DNA of 10,919 nt from Balneolaceae bacterium (GTDB taxonomy: Bacteria; Bacteroidota; Rhodothermia; Balneolales; Balneolaceae). The notes below the pieces were generated by a model. It ran no database searches, was not told the origin of the DNA, and saw only the letters and a list, made by a program, of their open reading frames with translations. The position numbers and the translations under genes were made by a program. Below, piece after piece: positions 1-6,830 of this stretch (its first letter is position 1; each line of letters starts with the position of its first letter). The stretch covers positions 1-10,919 of the forward strand of contig SLGA01000339.1 of the NCBI GenBank assembly GCA_007123985.1. The letters are read 5' to 3'.

Positions 1-788
1 GCCACACACTGTATCAGGTTGGCGGGGGTGCCAACTCCCATCAGGTATCTTGGCTTGTCTTCGGGTAGATGATCAGTATTAAAATCGGTGATTTCATACA
101 TGATGTCGGTAGGTTCACCAACACTCAGCCCGCCTATAGCAAGACCTTCAAAATCGAGCGAGGCCATGTATTCGGACGACTCTTTTCTCAGATCCTTATG
201 CGTTCCCCCCTGTACAATTCCAAACTGGAACTGCTTATGGCCGTAAAGGGGTTTCGTATCCATGAAATGATCCCTTCCCCGTTTTGCCCAGCGGTGAGTC
301 AGGCCCATCGACTTTTTTACGTAATCGTATTCTGCCGGCCAGGGCGGGCACTCATCTAAAATCATCATAATATCCGAGCCCAGAATGCGCTGGGTATCCA
401 CCACATTTTCGGGTGTGAACAGGTGTTTAGAGCCATCAATGTGACTTTGGAATGTAGCTCCACGCTCTTTAAGTTCACGAATATCAGCCAGTGAAAAAAT
501 CTGGTAACCTCCCGAATCGGTAAGTATTGGTTTGTCCCAACCCATAAATTTATGGAGACCACCGGCTGCCTGCATAATCTCATTTCCAGGGCGAAGATAA
601 AGATGGTATGTATTTCCTAATATAATTTGAGCGTGTACTTTGGAAATAAGTTCATCTTGACTTACCCCTTTTACCGTTCCAAGAGTTCCTACCGGCATGA
701 AAATGGGAGTATCAATATCTCCGTGATCTGTAGTGAGTTTGCCCAAACGAGCTTTAGTAGCTTTCGTTGTCTTTTGAAGTTTAAACAA
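1..788 (-). CDS. tgt: tRNA-guanine(34) transglycosylase, N-terminal two thirds (partial at window edge)
   Basis: This enzyme swaps guanine-34 for preQ1 in the anticodon of GUN tRNAs (Asp, Asn, His, Tyr) during queuosine synthesis, in the cytoplasm. About 262 codons are visible of a family usually near 375-380 residues. Clear family motifs are IFMPVGTLGTVKG (29-41), ILGNTYHLYLRPG (56-68), TDSGGYQ (90-96, with the catalytic Asp91), the substrate-binding DEC (145-147), FGIVQGG (189-195) and AIGGLSVGEP (217-226). The window ends just before the expected D-C-V-x-P-T-R segment, so the nucleophilic Asp and the zinc site are outside it. The frame is closed by TAA at 804-806, and the only plausible start before the conserved domain is TTG at 786-788, giving MFKLQKTTKA; no strong Shine-Dalgarno precedes it. 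Transcribed divergently from the glycosyltransferase. Family call is firm; the TTG start is inferred. Confidence 0.96.
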   Translation of the reverse strand, partial: MFKLQKTTKATKARLGKLTTDHGDIDTPIFMPVGTLGTVKGVSQDELISKVHAQIILGNTYHLYLRPGNEIMQAAGGLHKFMGWDKPILTDSGGYQIFSLADIRELKERGATFQSHIDGSKHLFTPENVVDTQRILGSDIMMILDECPPWPAEYDYVKKSMGLTHRWAKRGRDHFMDTKPLYGHKQFQFGIVQGGTHKDLRKESSEYMASLDFEGLAIGGLSVGEPTDIMYEITDFNTDHLPEDKPRYLMGVGTPANLIQCV

Positions 789-907
789 TAGATTCTTTTT
801 TGATTAGAAAAATTTATTTTTGCTGAAATTACAATATTTGTATGTGCATTGCATTTTACAGAATTACAGATATTAAATTAATTCAAATTAAATCAGAGAT
901 TATCCCT

Positions 908-918
908 TATCTGTCAAA
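908..918 (-). promoter_or_regulatory. Possible promoter element TTTGACAGATA upstream of tgt
   Basis: Read on the minus strand this is TTTGACAGATA, containing a perfect TTGACA, about 120 bases upstream of the tgt TTG start. The same 11-mer occurs on the plus strand at 4228-4238 upstream of the MFS gene. No good -10 lies at standard spacing. A TTAATTTG, one mismatch from the Bacteroidota -7 TAnnTTTG, lies about 23 bases downstream on the minus strand. Weak call. Confidence 0.22.
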
Positions 919-967
919 ACTTTCCGCTATTTTTAGTGTCTGATATTTTTTTGATCCTGTCAGCTTT

Positions 968-1693
968 ATGAACGATACACTTGTAATAATTCCCACATAC
1001 AATGAAGCACACAATATTGGTCGCTTGATCGATATATTGCTGAGCCTTAATATCGGTGTGGATGTTCTTGTTGTAGATGACGGATCTCCCGATGGTACAG
1101 CTGATCTTGTAAAGCAAAAAATTTCAGCAAACCCAGATAGAATTCATCTCATAGAAAGGGAAGGCAAACTTGGTTTAGGTACTGCCTATGTTGCTGGATT
1201 CAGGTTCGCATTGAGTAAGAAATACACATATATATGCGAGATGGATGCTGATTTTTCCCATAATCCTACAGATATACCCCGATTAATAGAAACCGTAAAA
1301 AGTGGTGATGCGGATGTTGCTGTGGGTTCCAGATATTCAAAAGGAATTAGTATTGTGAACTGGCCGCTGAGCAGGCTTATATTATCTTATTGTGCCAATC
1401 TATATGCGCGATTTATTACGGGTTTGCCAATAAAGGATACCACAGCCGGTTTTAAATGCATCCACAGAAAGGTGCTGGAAGCACTAAATTTAGATAAAAT
1501 AAGTTCAAATGGATATGCATTTCAGATTGAAATTCATTTTCGTGCTTGGAAGGCAGGCTTCTCGTTAAAAGAGGTCTCAATTATTTTCAGAGAGAGAGAA
1601 GAGGGTGTTTCCAAGATGTCTCGCTCTATTGTAAGAGAGGCGGTGTGGAGAGTCTGGAGCTTGAAATTTAAAAGTCTTGTGGGTTCGCTTTAA
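968..1693 (+). CDS. Polyprenol-phosphate mannosyltransferase-like GT2 glycosyltransferase (DPM1/Ppm1 type)
   Basis: Family GT2, 241 residues. Its closest type is dolichol/polyprenol-phosphate mannose synthase, which moves mannose from GDP-mannose to a membrane polyprenyl phosphate on the cytoplasmic face. Visible motifs are the N-terminal nucleotide-binding strand IIPTYNEAHNI (7-17), VVDDGSPDGT (35-44), the metal-binding DAD in EMDADFSHNP (91-100), VGSRYSKG (119-126), DTTAGFKC (157-164), YAFQIE (183-188) and the late R-E-x-E-x-G-x-SKMS stretch (208-218) that is characteristic of DPM1 relatives. No C-terminal transmembrane helices are present, so it matches the short soluble or peripheral DPM1 form. 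ATG at 968 places the first strand at the usual distance from the N-terminus; no Shine-Dalgarno is evident. It probably shares a transcript with the DoxX-like gene 49 bases downstream. The sugar (mannose versus glucose or another hexose) cannot be fixed from sequence. Confidence 0.9.
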   Translation: MNDTLVIIPTYNEAHNIGRLIDILLSLNIGVDVLVVDDGSPDGTADLVKQKISANPDRIHLIEREGKLGLGTAYVAGFRFALSKKYTYICEMDADFSHNPTDIPRLIETVKSGDADVAVGSRYSKGISIVNWPLSRLILSYCANLYARFITGLPIKDTTAGFKCIHRKVLEALNLDKISSNGYAFQIEIHFRAWKAGFSLKEVSIIFREREEGVSKMSRSIVREAVWRVWSLKFKSLVGSL

Positions 1694-1742
1694 GGAATGA
1701 ATTAGCAGGACGAATTCGTTTGGATAAAAAAAAAGCACCGCT

Positions 1743-2189
1743 ATGAAGAATCTGTTTTCCACCCAATTAGATGATCTAAAGTTTATTGCTATTCAACTTC
1801 TCATTTTAATGACATTCGGGCTTGCCTCGTTTACTAAATGGAAGAGCGGTGGAATTCCAGAAAATTTCACTAATCGATTTGGTGAGACCTGGATGGCAAC
1901 ATTGCCCGGTTCACTATTTATTCCATTCTATTCAATTGTACTTTTTGAAACTGCAGTAGCACTTTTAATGGTTGTCAGTCTTTTTAGGATGGAATGGCTG
2001 GGCAGCAGTAACAAGATATTTCTGAAATCCGGGCTTATTCTGTCTCTTTTTATTTTTGTTATGCTTGGATATGGACTGAGGTTAACCGGTGATTTTGGGG
2101 GTGCAGCAAATCTCTTTTTCTATTTTGGTGCAGCACTTATTGCACTTTACGTTGTGGAGGTTAAACTAAAAGAGAATCGATCCGAATGA
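1743..2189 (+). CDS. DoxX-like four-helix membrane protein
   Basis: A 148-residue hydrophobic protein with four likely membrane segments, at about 13-31, 57-80, 93-112 and 119-140, and a charged C-terminal tail (EVKLKENRSE). The short loop after helix 1 containing F-T-K-W (30-33), and a final Gly-rich turn before helix 4 (GDFGGAANLFF, 116-126), resemble the DoxX/DoxD-like superfamily, whose members are inner-membrane proteins linked variously to thiosulfate or quinone chemistry. No catalytic residue can be assigned, so the function is unknown. It follows the GT2 gene by 49 bases with a weak ribosome-binding site, suggesting co-transcription. Its last 24 bases are antisense to the end of the Memo-family gene. 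The reading frame is convincing (length, membrane pattern, codon use like its neighbours); the family assignment is moderate. Confidence 0.6.
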   Translation: MKNLFSTQLDDLKFIAIQLLILMTFGLASFTKWKSGGIPENFTNRFGETWMATLPGSLFIPFYSIVLFETAVALLMVVSLFRMEWLGSSNKIFLKSGLILSLFIFVMLGYGLRLTGDFGGAANLFFYFGAALIALYVVEVKLKENRSE

Positions 2190-3389
2190 GACAGCACTTT
2201 CCCGTTCATGTTCGTCCCACCAATGGTAATTTATTTTTTCCCCTTTAAGCTCGGGAAAGGAATTCATAAAAAGATATAAAGGTGGAAATCCGCAAATACG
2301 GGTTTCATCATAAGCTTCTGTTATATGTGCTAACAATTCTGATTTATTGCCATCAGCAGATAACTCCAGAAATCTTTGATCAAAACTTTCTACACGTTCC
2401 CTCATCTTTGATGCAGGTTTCTGATCCCCGAATTTCCGGCCCACGTGTGATAAATCACCGCTTATGAGGAAAAAAGTATCTTCATCCGATAGTTGATTGA
2501 GTTGAGAAGAGAATTGATCAATTATATGCTGTAAATCACCATCTGGCATGTAAAAAAGATCATCAAGACCAGACACTAAAATTGGTACGATTTTGAAATC
2601 GTGTTTCCAGATAGCAGAAAGAAAGATGAGATGCATTTCGATGCTGTGTTCCACCCGGTGAGCACGATCCTTCAGAGTAAAACCGCTGTCAGAGGCGTGA
2701 GTCTGTAAATTGTTCAATACCTCAAAGTCAGCTTTAAATTCCCGGCCGGGCAGCCTGTAAGTTTTTTTCGAACCTATGAATAGAGAACCTTTATAAACAG
2801 TGTTATGAAAGCCGGAATAGTGTGAAGTTGCGAGAATTACAACTCTTTTTGGCTTTAGATTTTTCAAAAGTGAAAACGATTCAGCATAAACGGAGGTACC
2901 GACTTTCAGATCGATATGAGGTGCATATAAACCTTTGGCGTTTTTAACCGGTTCGAGAGTACTTAATGATAGTATTGATTGAATCTCCTCCTGAAACAGA
3001 GCTGGGTTTTCAGAATAGCTGAACCCAGCCAATGATGGTTCACGTACATCTAATTTTTCAAACCTTTTCTCTATCTCATCTCTTGAATGCCGGAATGAGT
3101 TCGATTGAAGAGCATGATTCTCATCAAGTAACTGCGTAAAAGAGAGCAGATCATCGAAAGAAACTTCCCCTTTTACTATGGAAACCATTTGATTGATGCT
3201 CAATGAACCGTTAAACAAATTAAGAATGGGTTCAACGGATGCATCAAGTGCAAAATTTCCCGGCATGTATCCCATAGAGTCGTGAAAATAGAGCAGCGAT
3301 TTGCCATTGTGCTGTACAGGAATGATTTCCAAATCTCTTCGAATTTCAGGAATGGATCCTTTTAAAAATTCACTTTTTGAGTTACTCAT
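2166..3389 (-). CDS. Memo-family (AmmeMemoRadiSam protein B-like) protein with N-terminal PqqD-like domain
   Basis: A 407-residue cytoplasmic protein with two parts (numbering from ATG at 3389). Residues 116-407 are a Memo domain, related in fold to LigB-type extradiol dioxygenases. It opens with REPSLAGFSYSENP and continues with APHIDL (157-162, His158), ATSHYSG (His190), EHSIEMHL (His248), SGDLSHVGRKFGD (Asp312, His315) and CGFPP (Cys366). The His/His/Cys positions match the metal-binding set of human MEMO1. Residues about 17-97 resemble a PqqD-like winged-helix domain (F-N-G-S-L-S-I-N-Q-M, then D-D-L-L-x-F-x-Q-x-L-D). The biochemical function of Memo proteins is unsettled; links to AMMECR1 and a radical SAM partner are known, but neither is nearby. 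The start overlaps the nth stop by 8 bases, implying translational coupling. GTG at 3392 is an alternative start one codon upstream. The stop overlaps the DoxX-like gene on the other strand by 24 bases. Confidence 0.88.
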   Translation of the reverse strand: MSNSKSEFLKGSIPEIRRDLEIIPVQHNGKSLLYFHDSMGYMPGNFALDASVEPILNLFNGSLSINQMVSIVKGEVSFDDLLSFTQLLDENHALQSNSFRHSRDEIEKRFEKLDVREPSLAGFSYSENPALFQEEIQSILSLSTLEPVKNAKGLYAPHIDLKVGTSVYAESFSLLKNLKPKRVVILATSHYSGFHNTVYKGSLFIGSKKTYRLPGREFKADFEVLNNLQTHASDSGFTLKDRAHRVEHSIEMHLIFLSAIWKHDFKIVPILVSGLDDLFYMPDGDLQHIIDQFSSQLNQLSDEDTFFLISGDLSHVGRKFGDQKPASKMRERVESFDQRFLELSADGNKSELLAHITEAYDETRICGFPPLYLFMNSFPELKGEKINYHWWDEHERESAVSFGSILF

Positions 3390-4077
3390 CACCGGCGGTT
3401 TGTCCTCTCATTTTATAGCATTCACACTTTTTGCCGTATTTTATACAGATGGGGTGTTCTGGTGGCTCAGAAAAGCGAGCCTTACATGCATTTCTTCCGT
3501 GGAAAATGAGCAGGTGCGAGAGATCAGTCCACAATTCACGCGGAAAAAGAGCCATCAGATCACGTTCAATTTTATCAGTGTTCTTTTTCTCTTTTGTAAA
3601 TCCTAAACGATTGGAGATTCGTTTTACATGTGTATCAACCACAACACCTTCATTAATATTAAAAGCGTTACCTAAAACTACGTTTGCTGTTTTGCGAGCT
3701 GCACCGCGCAGGGTAAGCAGCTCGTCCATAGTTTGCGGCACTTCTCCGTTAAAATCTTCAACCAGTGTTTTTGATGTTTCCTTGAGTGACAATGCCTTAT
3801 TTCTGTAGAATCCTGTGGTACGCACAAGCTCTTCCAATTCTTCAAGAGGAGCTTCAGCCATTGTTTCGGGAGTGGGGTAGGCTTTAAAAAGTTCGGGTGT
3901 AACTTTATTTACCCTAACATCAGTGCATTGTGCACTCAAAATTGTGGCTATGAGTAACTCAAAAGGATTTCGATGGTTTAATTCACAGTGAGGGTTTGGG
4001 TAATATTCGAGAAGCTCATTGAAAATTTTCAGAGCTCTTTCTTTCTGCTTCGATGATTTGCGGGGAAGTTTTGCCAC
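3382..4077 (-). CDS. nth: Endonuclease III (DNA glycosylase/AP lyase) with atypical Fe-S cysteine spacing
   Basis: Removes oxidised pyrimidines from DNA and cleaves the abasic site by beta-elimination (base excision repair). The protein has 231 residues, slightly longer than the about 211 of the E. coli enzyme. Family marks are NPFELLIATILSAQCTD (37-53), the TTGFYRNKA segment (87-95), the helix-hairpin-helix with catalytic lysine LRGAARKTANVVL (123-135, Lys129), the VDTH catalytic Asp148 (147-150), and the HLLIFHGRNAC segment (188-198). Two oddities stand out. The hairpin normally reads like LPGVGRKTA, but here Pro is replaced by Arg and the second Gly by Ala. The four C-terminal cysteines (198, 211, 218, 220) have spacing X12-X6-X1 instead of the usual X6-X2-X5. 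The frame opens at GTG (4075-4077), the first possible start, and no in-frame ATG lies near it. It leads a two-gene unit with the Memo gene, divergent from the MFS gene. Confidence 0.95.
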   Translation of the reverse strand: MAKLPRKSSKQKERALKIFNELLEYYPNPHCELNHRNPFELLIATILSAQCTDVRVNKVTPELFKAYPTPETMAEAPLEELEELVRTTGFYRNKALSLKETSKTLVEDFNGEVPQTMDELLTLRGAARKTANVVLGNAFNINEGVVVDTHVKRISNRLGFTKEKKNTDKIERDLMALFPRELWTDLSHLLIFHGRNACKARFSEPPEHPICIKYGKKCECYKMRGQTAGDE

Positions 4078-4094
4078 GATTGGTTTTATTAGTT

Positions 4095-4110
4095 TTTGTT
4101 TTGAAACAAA
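4095..4110. repeat. Perfect inverted repeat upstream of nth
   Basis: TTTGTTT and AAACAAA are exact reverse complements separated by TG, ending 18 bases upstream of the nth GTG start. This could be an operator for the nth-Memo unit, or chance in AT-rich DNA. No known repressor consensus is recognised. Confidence 0.35.
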
Positions 4111-4223
4111 GTCGTGATTTGCGAATGCCTCTTCAAGTTTGTTATTACAAATTCCTTGCTTTTGATGTAGTTATTAAGGGTATCACTTTTTGTCGTGAAA
4201 TGGTTCCTCTGTTAGAAATGGCT

Positions 4224-4256
4224 TACCTTTGACAGATATAATTTCTTCTGTAAATG
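4224..4256 (+). promoter_or_regulatory. Candidate promoter for the MFS-popT genes
   Basis: TACCTTTG (4224-4231) matches the Bacteroidota -7 pattern TAnnTTTG, 61 bases before the MFS start, but a -33 TTTG at proper spacing is not obvious (the nearest, 4189-4192, is too far). The same stretch contains TTGACA (4229-4234), with a poor TAAATG 16 bases downstream (4251-4256). Either reading would place transcription just upstream of the MFS gene. Weak call. Confidence 0.3.
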
Positions 4257-4291
4257 TAAGATGAAAAAACATGTCTACACCCTATTAAAGA

Positions 4292-5524
4292 ATGAATAAA
4301 AAACAGGTTTTTGGTACCGTTTTAATATTCACACTGATTTATATTTTGAGCTTTGTTGACAGGCAGATAGTCGCAGTTCTGGGTGTTCAAATCAGAGATT
4401 CGCTGCTTCTCAGTAATTTTCAGATAGGTTTACTGTATGGCCCGGCTTTTTCATTTGTTTATGCTCTTGCAGGTATTCCAATGGGGCGTTTGGCAGATAA
4501 AACTTCCAGGAAAGCGATGATATGTATAGGGTTGTTTATTTGGAGTTTTATGACGGTAATCAGCGGCTTTGCAGCATCGTTTATGTTTCTGATTACAGCT
4601 CGCTTGTTTGTTGGGTTGAGCCAGGCCATGCTGAGCCCCGCTGTATATTCGTACATGGCGGATTCATTTCCTGCCGAAAAACGGGCAACAATATTTTCAA
4701 TTTATGCAAGCGGAATCTTTATAGGTATTGGCATCTCATTCCTTGCAGGTGGTACAATCTCCATGCAGTATGATTGGCGTCTTGCAATGGTGGTAGTTGG
4801 TCTGCCGGGTTTGCTGCTTGCTCCATTGGTTTGGCGATATCTTAAAGAACCGGAGAGAGAGAAAAAGGATCAGTTTGCTGAACGTACTGCACATATGGAA
4901 ATCATTGAGCTACTCAGGAAACCCTCCATTCGATGGCATTTAATCGGCTTTTCGAGCCTTGCCTGCATTGGATATACGATCTTAGCATTCGCAGGGAATG
5001 TTTTTACGGATGTATTTAACAGCCCGGAATATATTTCACGTTATGGCTGGTTTATGTTTGGCGTGGCAGGTACAGTTATACTTTCCGGCAAAATTGCTGA
5101 TCGGTTAGCGAGCAAGTCGCCAAAAAGAAGATTTTTGATGGGCATCGTAGCAGCAACGGGTGGAATACCATTCTATTTATTTGGTCTGTTCAGTGCTGAT
5201 GTAAACATAGCTTTCCTGTGTATGGGAATAGGGGTTTTAATCTCATCATCCTATAACGGAGTGGCTGCAGCACTTCTGCAGTATTTTGTGAAATCCCATC
5301 AGCGGGCACTTGCCGGCGGTATATACCTTTTTGTGATTAGTATAGCCGGGTTCGGCTTTGGTCCTCCGCTCGCGGGTTGGTTAACTGATAGTGTTTTTAG
5401 CGGATCGTATGCCGTATCTTACGCCATAATTTCAATCATTATTGTTTGTGCAACTATTGCGGTTTTCTCGTTTATCCGGGCGATGAAGTTTTACGATCAG
5501 GATGCGGTTTATGAATCTGTGTAA
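4292..5524 (+). CDS. Major facilitator superfamily transporter, spinster-like
   Basis: A 410-residue inner-membrane protein with the usual 12-helix pattern in two halves, joined by a hydrophilic loop at about 184-208. Helix 1 carries FVDRQIVAVL (21-30), and the loop between helices 2 and 3 carries motif A as GRLADKTSRK (65-74). ARLFVGLSQAMLSPA (103-117) fits helix 4, and YMADSFPAEKRA (121-132) and DWR (161-163) are further family landmarks. The second half repeats motif A as GKIADR (266-271) and has RALAGGIYLFV (338-348) and FGPPLAGWLTD (356-366). The D-R-Q in helix 1 and the FGPPLAG element are typical of bacterial spinster-like (Spns) members, which export lipids or small organic solutes; the substrate cannot be read from sequence. 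ATG at 4292 leaves a short cytoplasmic N-terminus. The popT gene follows after 29 bases, suggesting one transcript. Confidence 0.9.
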   Translation: MNKKQVFGTVLIFTLIYILSFVDRQIVAVLGVQIRDSLLLSNFQIGLLYGPAFSFVYALAGIPMGRLADKTSRKAMICIGLFIWSFMTVISGFAASFMFLITARLFVGLSQAMLSPAVYSYMADSFPAEKRATIFSIYASGIFIGIGISFLAGGTISMQYDWRLAMVVVGLPGLLLAPLVWRYLKEPEREKKDQFAERTAHMEIIELLRKPSIRWHLIGFSSLACIGYTILAFAGNVFTDVFNSPEYISRYGWFMFGVAGTVILSGKIADRLASKSPKRRFLMGIVAATGGIPFYLFGLFSADVNIAFLCMGIGVLISSSYNGVAAALLQYFVKSHQRALAGGIYLFVISIAGFGFGPPLAGWLTDSVFSGSYAVSYAIISIIIVCATIAVFSFIRAMKFYDQDAVYESV

Positions 5525-5553
5525 TCGATTTCAAACAATCATAGTTTATATTT

Positions 5554-6696
5554 GTGGATAGCGAAAAAAAAGAAAATTTAAATACTGATCAAACAAAGTG
5601 GAGTGAAACCCCTTATCTGCTCATTAAAGGTTTTCTAATGGGATCTGCAGATATCGTACCCGGAGTAAGCGGCGGTACAATGGCGTTGATTACAGGAATT
5701 TACGATCGATTTATCTTCGCGATTAAAAGTTTCAATTCCAAAGCTCTCTCTTCTGCATTAAGATTCAGAATATCTGAATTATTCAGTCAGATTCACTGGA
5801 AATTTTTAATGCTTCTGGCTTCCGGTATTATCATTGCAATATTTTTCTTTACAAGGGTTGTACCGCTTCAAGTGTATATGTTTACCCATCCTGAGTTGAT
5901 TTATGGAATTTTTTTCGGGCTTATTCTGGGATCCATTTTTCTGTTGATTGCAGAAATCGACACAAAAGACAGAAACTGGAAATACAGCATACCACTTATT
6001 TTAGGAAGTGCTTTCGGGTTTTGGATTGTTACTTTTGTACCGGCAGATACTCCTGAAACTTTTTGGTTTGTGTTCCTCACCGGTTCGGTATCTATTTCAG
6101 CGATGGTTTTACCGGGTATTTCTGGCTCCTATATCTTGCTGATTTTTAGAAAGTATGACTATGTGCTCATGCAGCTAAGTGCTCTCGGAACAGGGGAAAC
6201 TTTAACTGCAATTATGAATTTGATGCCATTCGCATTGGGCGCTATTACAGGGTTGGTGGTTTTCTCCAGGATCCTGTCCTGGCTGTTAAAAAATTATTAC
6301 ACAGCAACTATTGTAGTGCTGATTGGTTTTTTGATTGGGTCGCTATATGTGATTTGGCCGTATCAGGACCGGGAGTACACCCAGAGTGTACGGAGCGTTG
6401 AAGTAATGCCGGTTACAGATCAATTTGTTCAGGAACTAATGCAGCGAGAAGTTCTTCCAAACACCCCATCCTACTATCATTTGGGTGATCTTGTTAATCC
6501 GGAGGAAGAATTGTCTGAAAACCGGCTTGTAGAAGTGAAACGAGTTTCAAGAAAGGTGATCAAATCAACACCATTTTTACCCTGGAAGAAGGAAAAGTAT
6601 GCAGATGATAATATAGATACAGCAAACGGTCTAACCGGTTTTTTAATCGGTATCGCTTTGATTTTTGGAATTTCCTATCTCAGAAAAAAAGAGTAA
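5554..6696 (+). CDS. popT: Polyprenyl-phosphate transporter, DUF368/PopT family, with long loop insertion
   Basis: An inner-membrane protein of the DUF368 family, now understood as a flippase returning undecaprenyl phosphate to the cytoplasmic face for peptidoglycan and polysaccharide synthesis. The signature occurs twice, as expected from internal inverted symmetry: SADIVPGVSGGTMALITGIY (31-50) and SISAMVLPGISGSYILLI (180-197). Further hydrophobic helices lie at about 84-101, 114-133, 144-161, 224-243, 250-268 and 358-376. The protein has 380 residues, longer than the roughly 280-310 common in the family. The extra length is a polar stretch at about 271-356, between the IWPY end of one helix and the last helix. 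The start is GTG at 5554, since TAG at 5542-5544 closes the frame and the next ATG (residue 29) would remove residues just before the first signature. No Shine-Dalgarno is seen. It follows the MFS gene by 29 bases. Confidence 0.92.
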   Translation: MDSEKKENLNTDQTKWSETPYLLIKGFLMGSADIVPGVSGGTMALITGIYDRFIFAIKSFNSKALSSALRFRISELFSQIHWKFLMLLASGIIIAIFFFTRVVPLQVYMFTHPELIYGIFFGLILGSIFLLIAEIDTKDRNWKYSIPLILGSAFGFWIVTFVPADTPETFWFVFLTGSVSISAMVLPGISGSYILLIFRKYDYVLMQLSALGTGETLTAIMNLMPFALGAITGLVVFSRILSWLLKNYYTATIVVLIGFLIGSLYVIWPYQDREYTQSVRSVEVMPVTDQFVQELMQREVLPNTPSYYHLGDLVNPEEELSENRLVEVKRVSRKVIKSTPFLPWKKEKYADDNIDTANGLTGFLIGIALIFGISYLRKKE

Positions 6697-6789
6697 AAAG
6701 TTTACAGAGATTAGGATAAGAAGTTGTACTGAGGTAAAAAAGTTACGTATGTCTGAAACTCTATATATTTAGTTTTCAACTCTTTTCCG

Positions 6790-6795
6790 TATAAT
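6790..6795 (+). promoter_or_regulatory. Possible -10 hexamer TATAAT upstream of the universal stress gene
   Basis: A perfect TATAAT 36 bases before the start codon, but only ATTTAG at the -35 position with 17-base spacing. The 134-base gap before the stress gene leaves room for its own promoter. In FCB bacteria this consensus is not the main one, so the match may be chance. Confidence 0.2.
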
Positions 6796-6830
6796 TAAGT
6801 AGAAACATGAATTAAAAAAGAGGCTGAAAA

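Noticed and set aside
69..359. Open frame of 96 codons on the plus strand
   Set aside because: It lies entirely antisense to the tgt coding region, which has clear family motifs; a shadow frame.
878..891. Inverted repeat TTAATT-CA-AATTAA between tgt and the GT2 gene
   Set aside because: Only 6-bp arms made solely of A and T in a very AT-rich gap; likely chance.
3431..3808. Open frame of 125 codons on the plus strand
   Set aside because: Antisense to nth with low-complexity Ser/Arg/Phe-rich translation; no start context or family resemblance.
6807..6815. ATG-AAT-TAA mini frame just before the universal stress gene
   Set aside because: Two codons only, no ribosome-binding site of its own; not a leader peptide.
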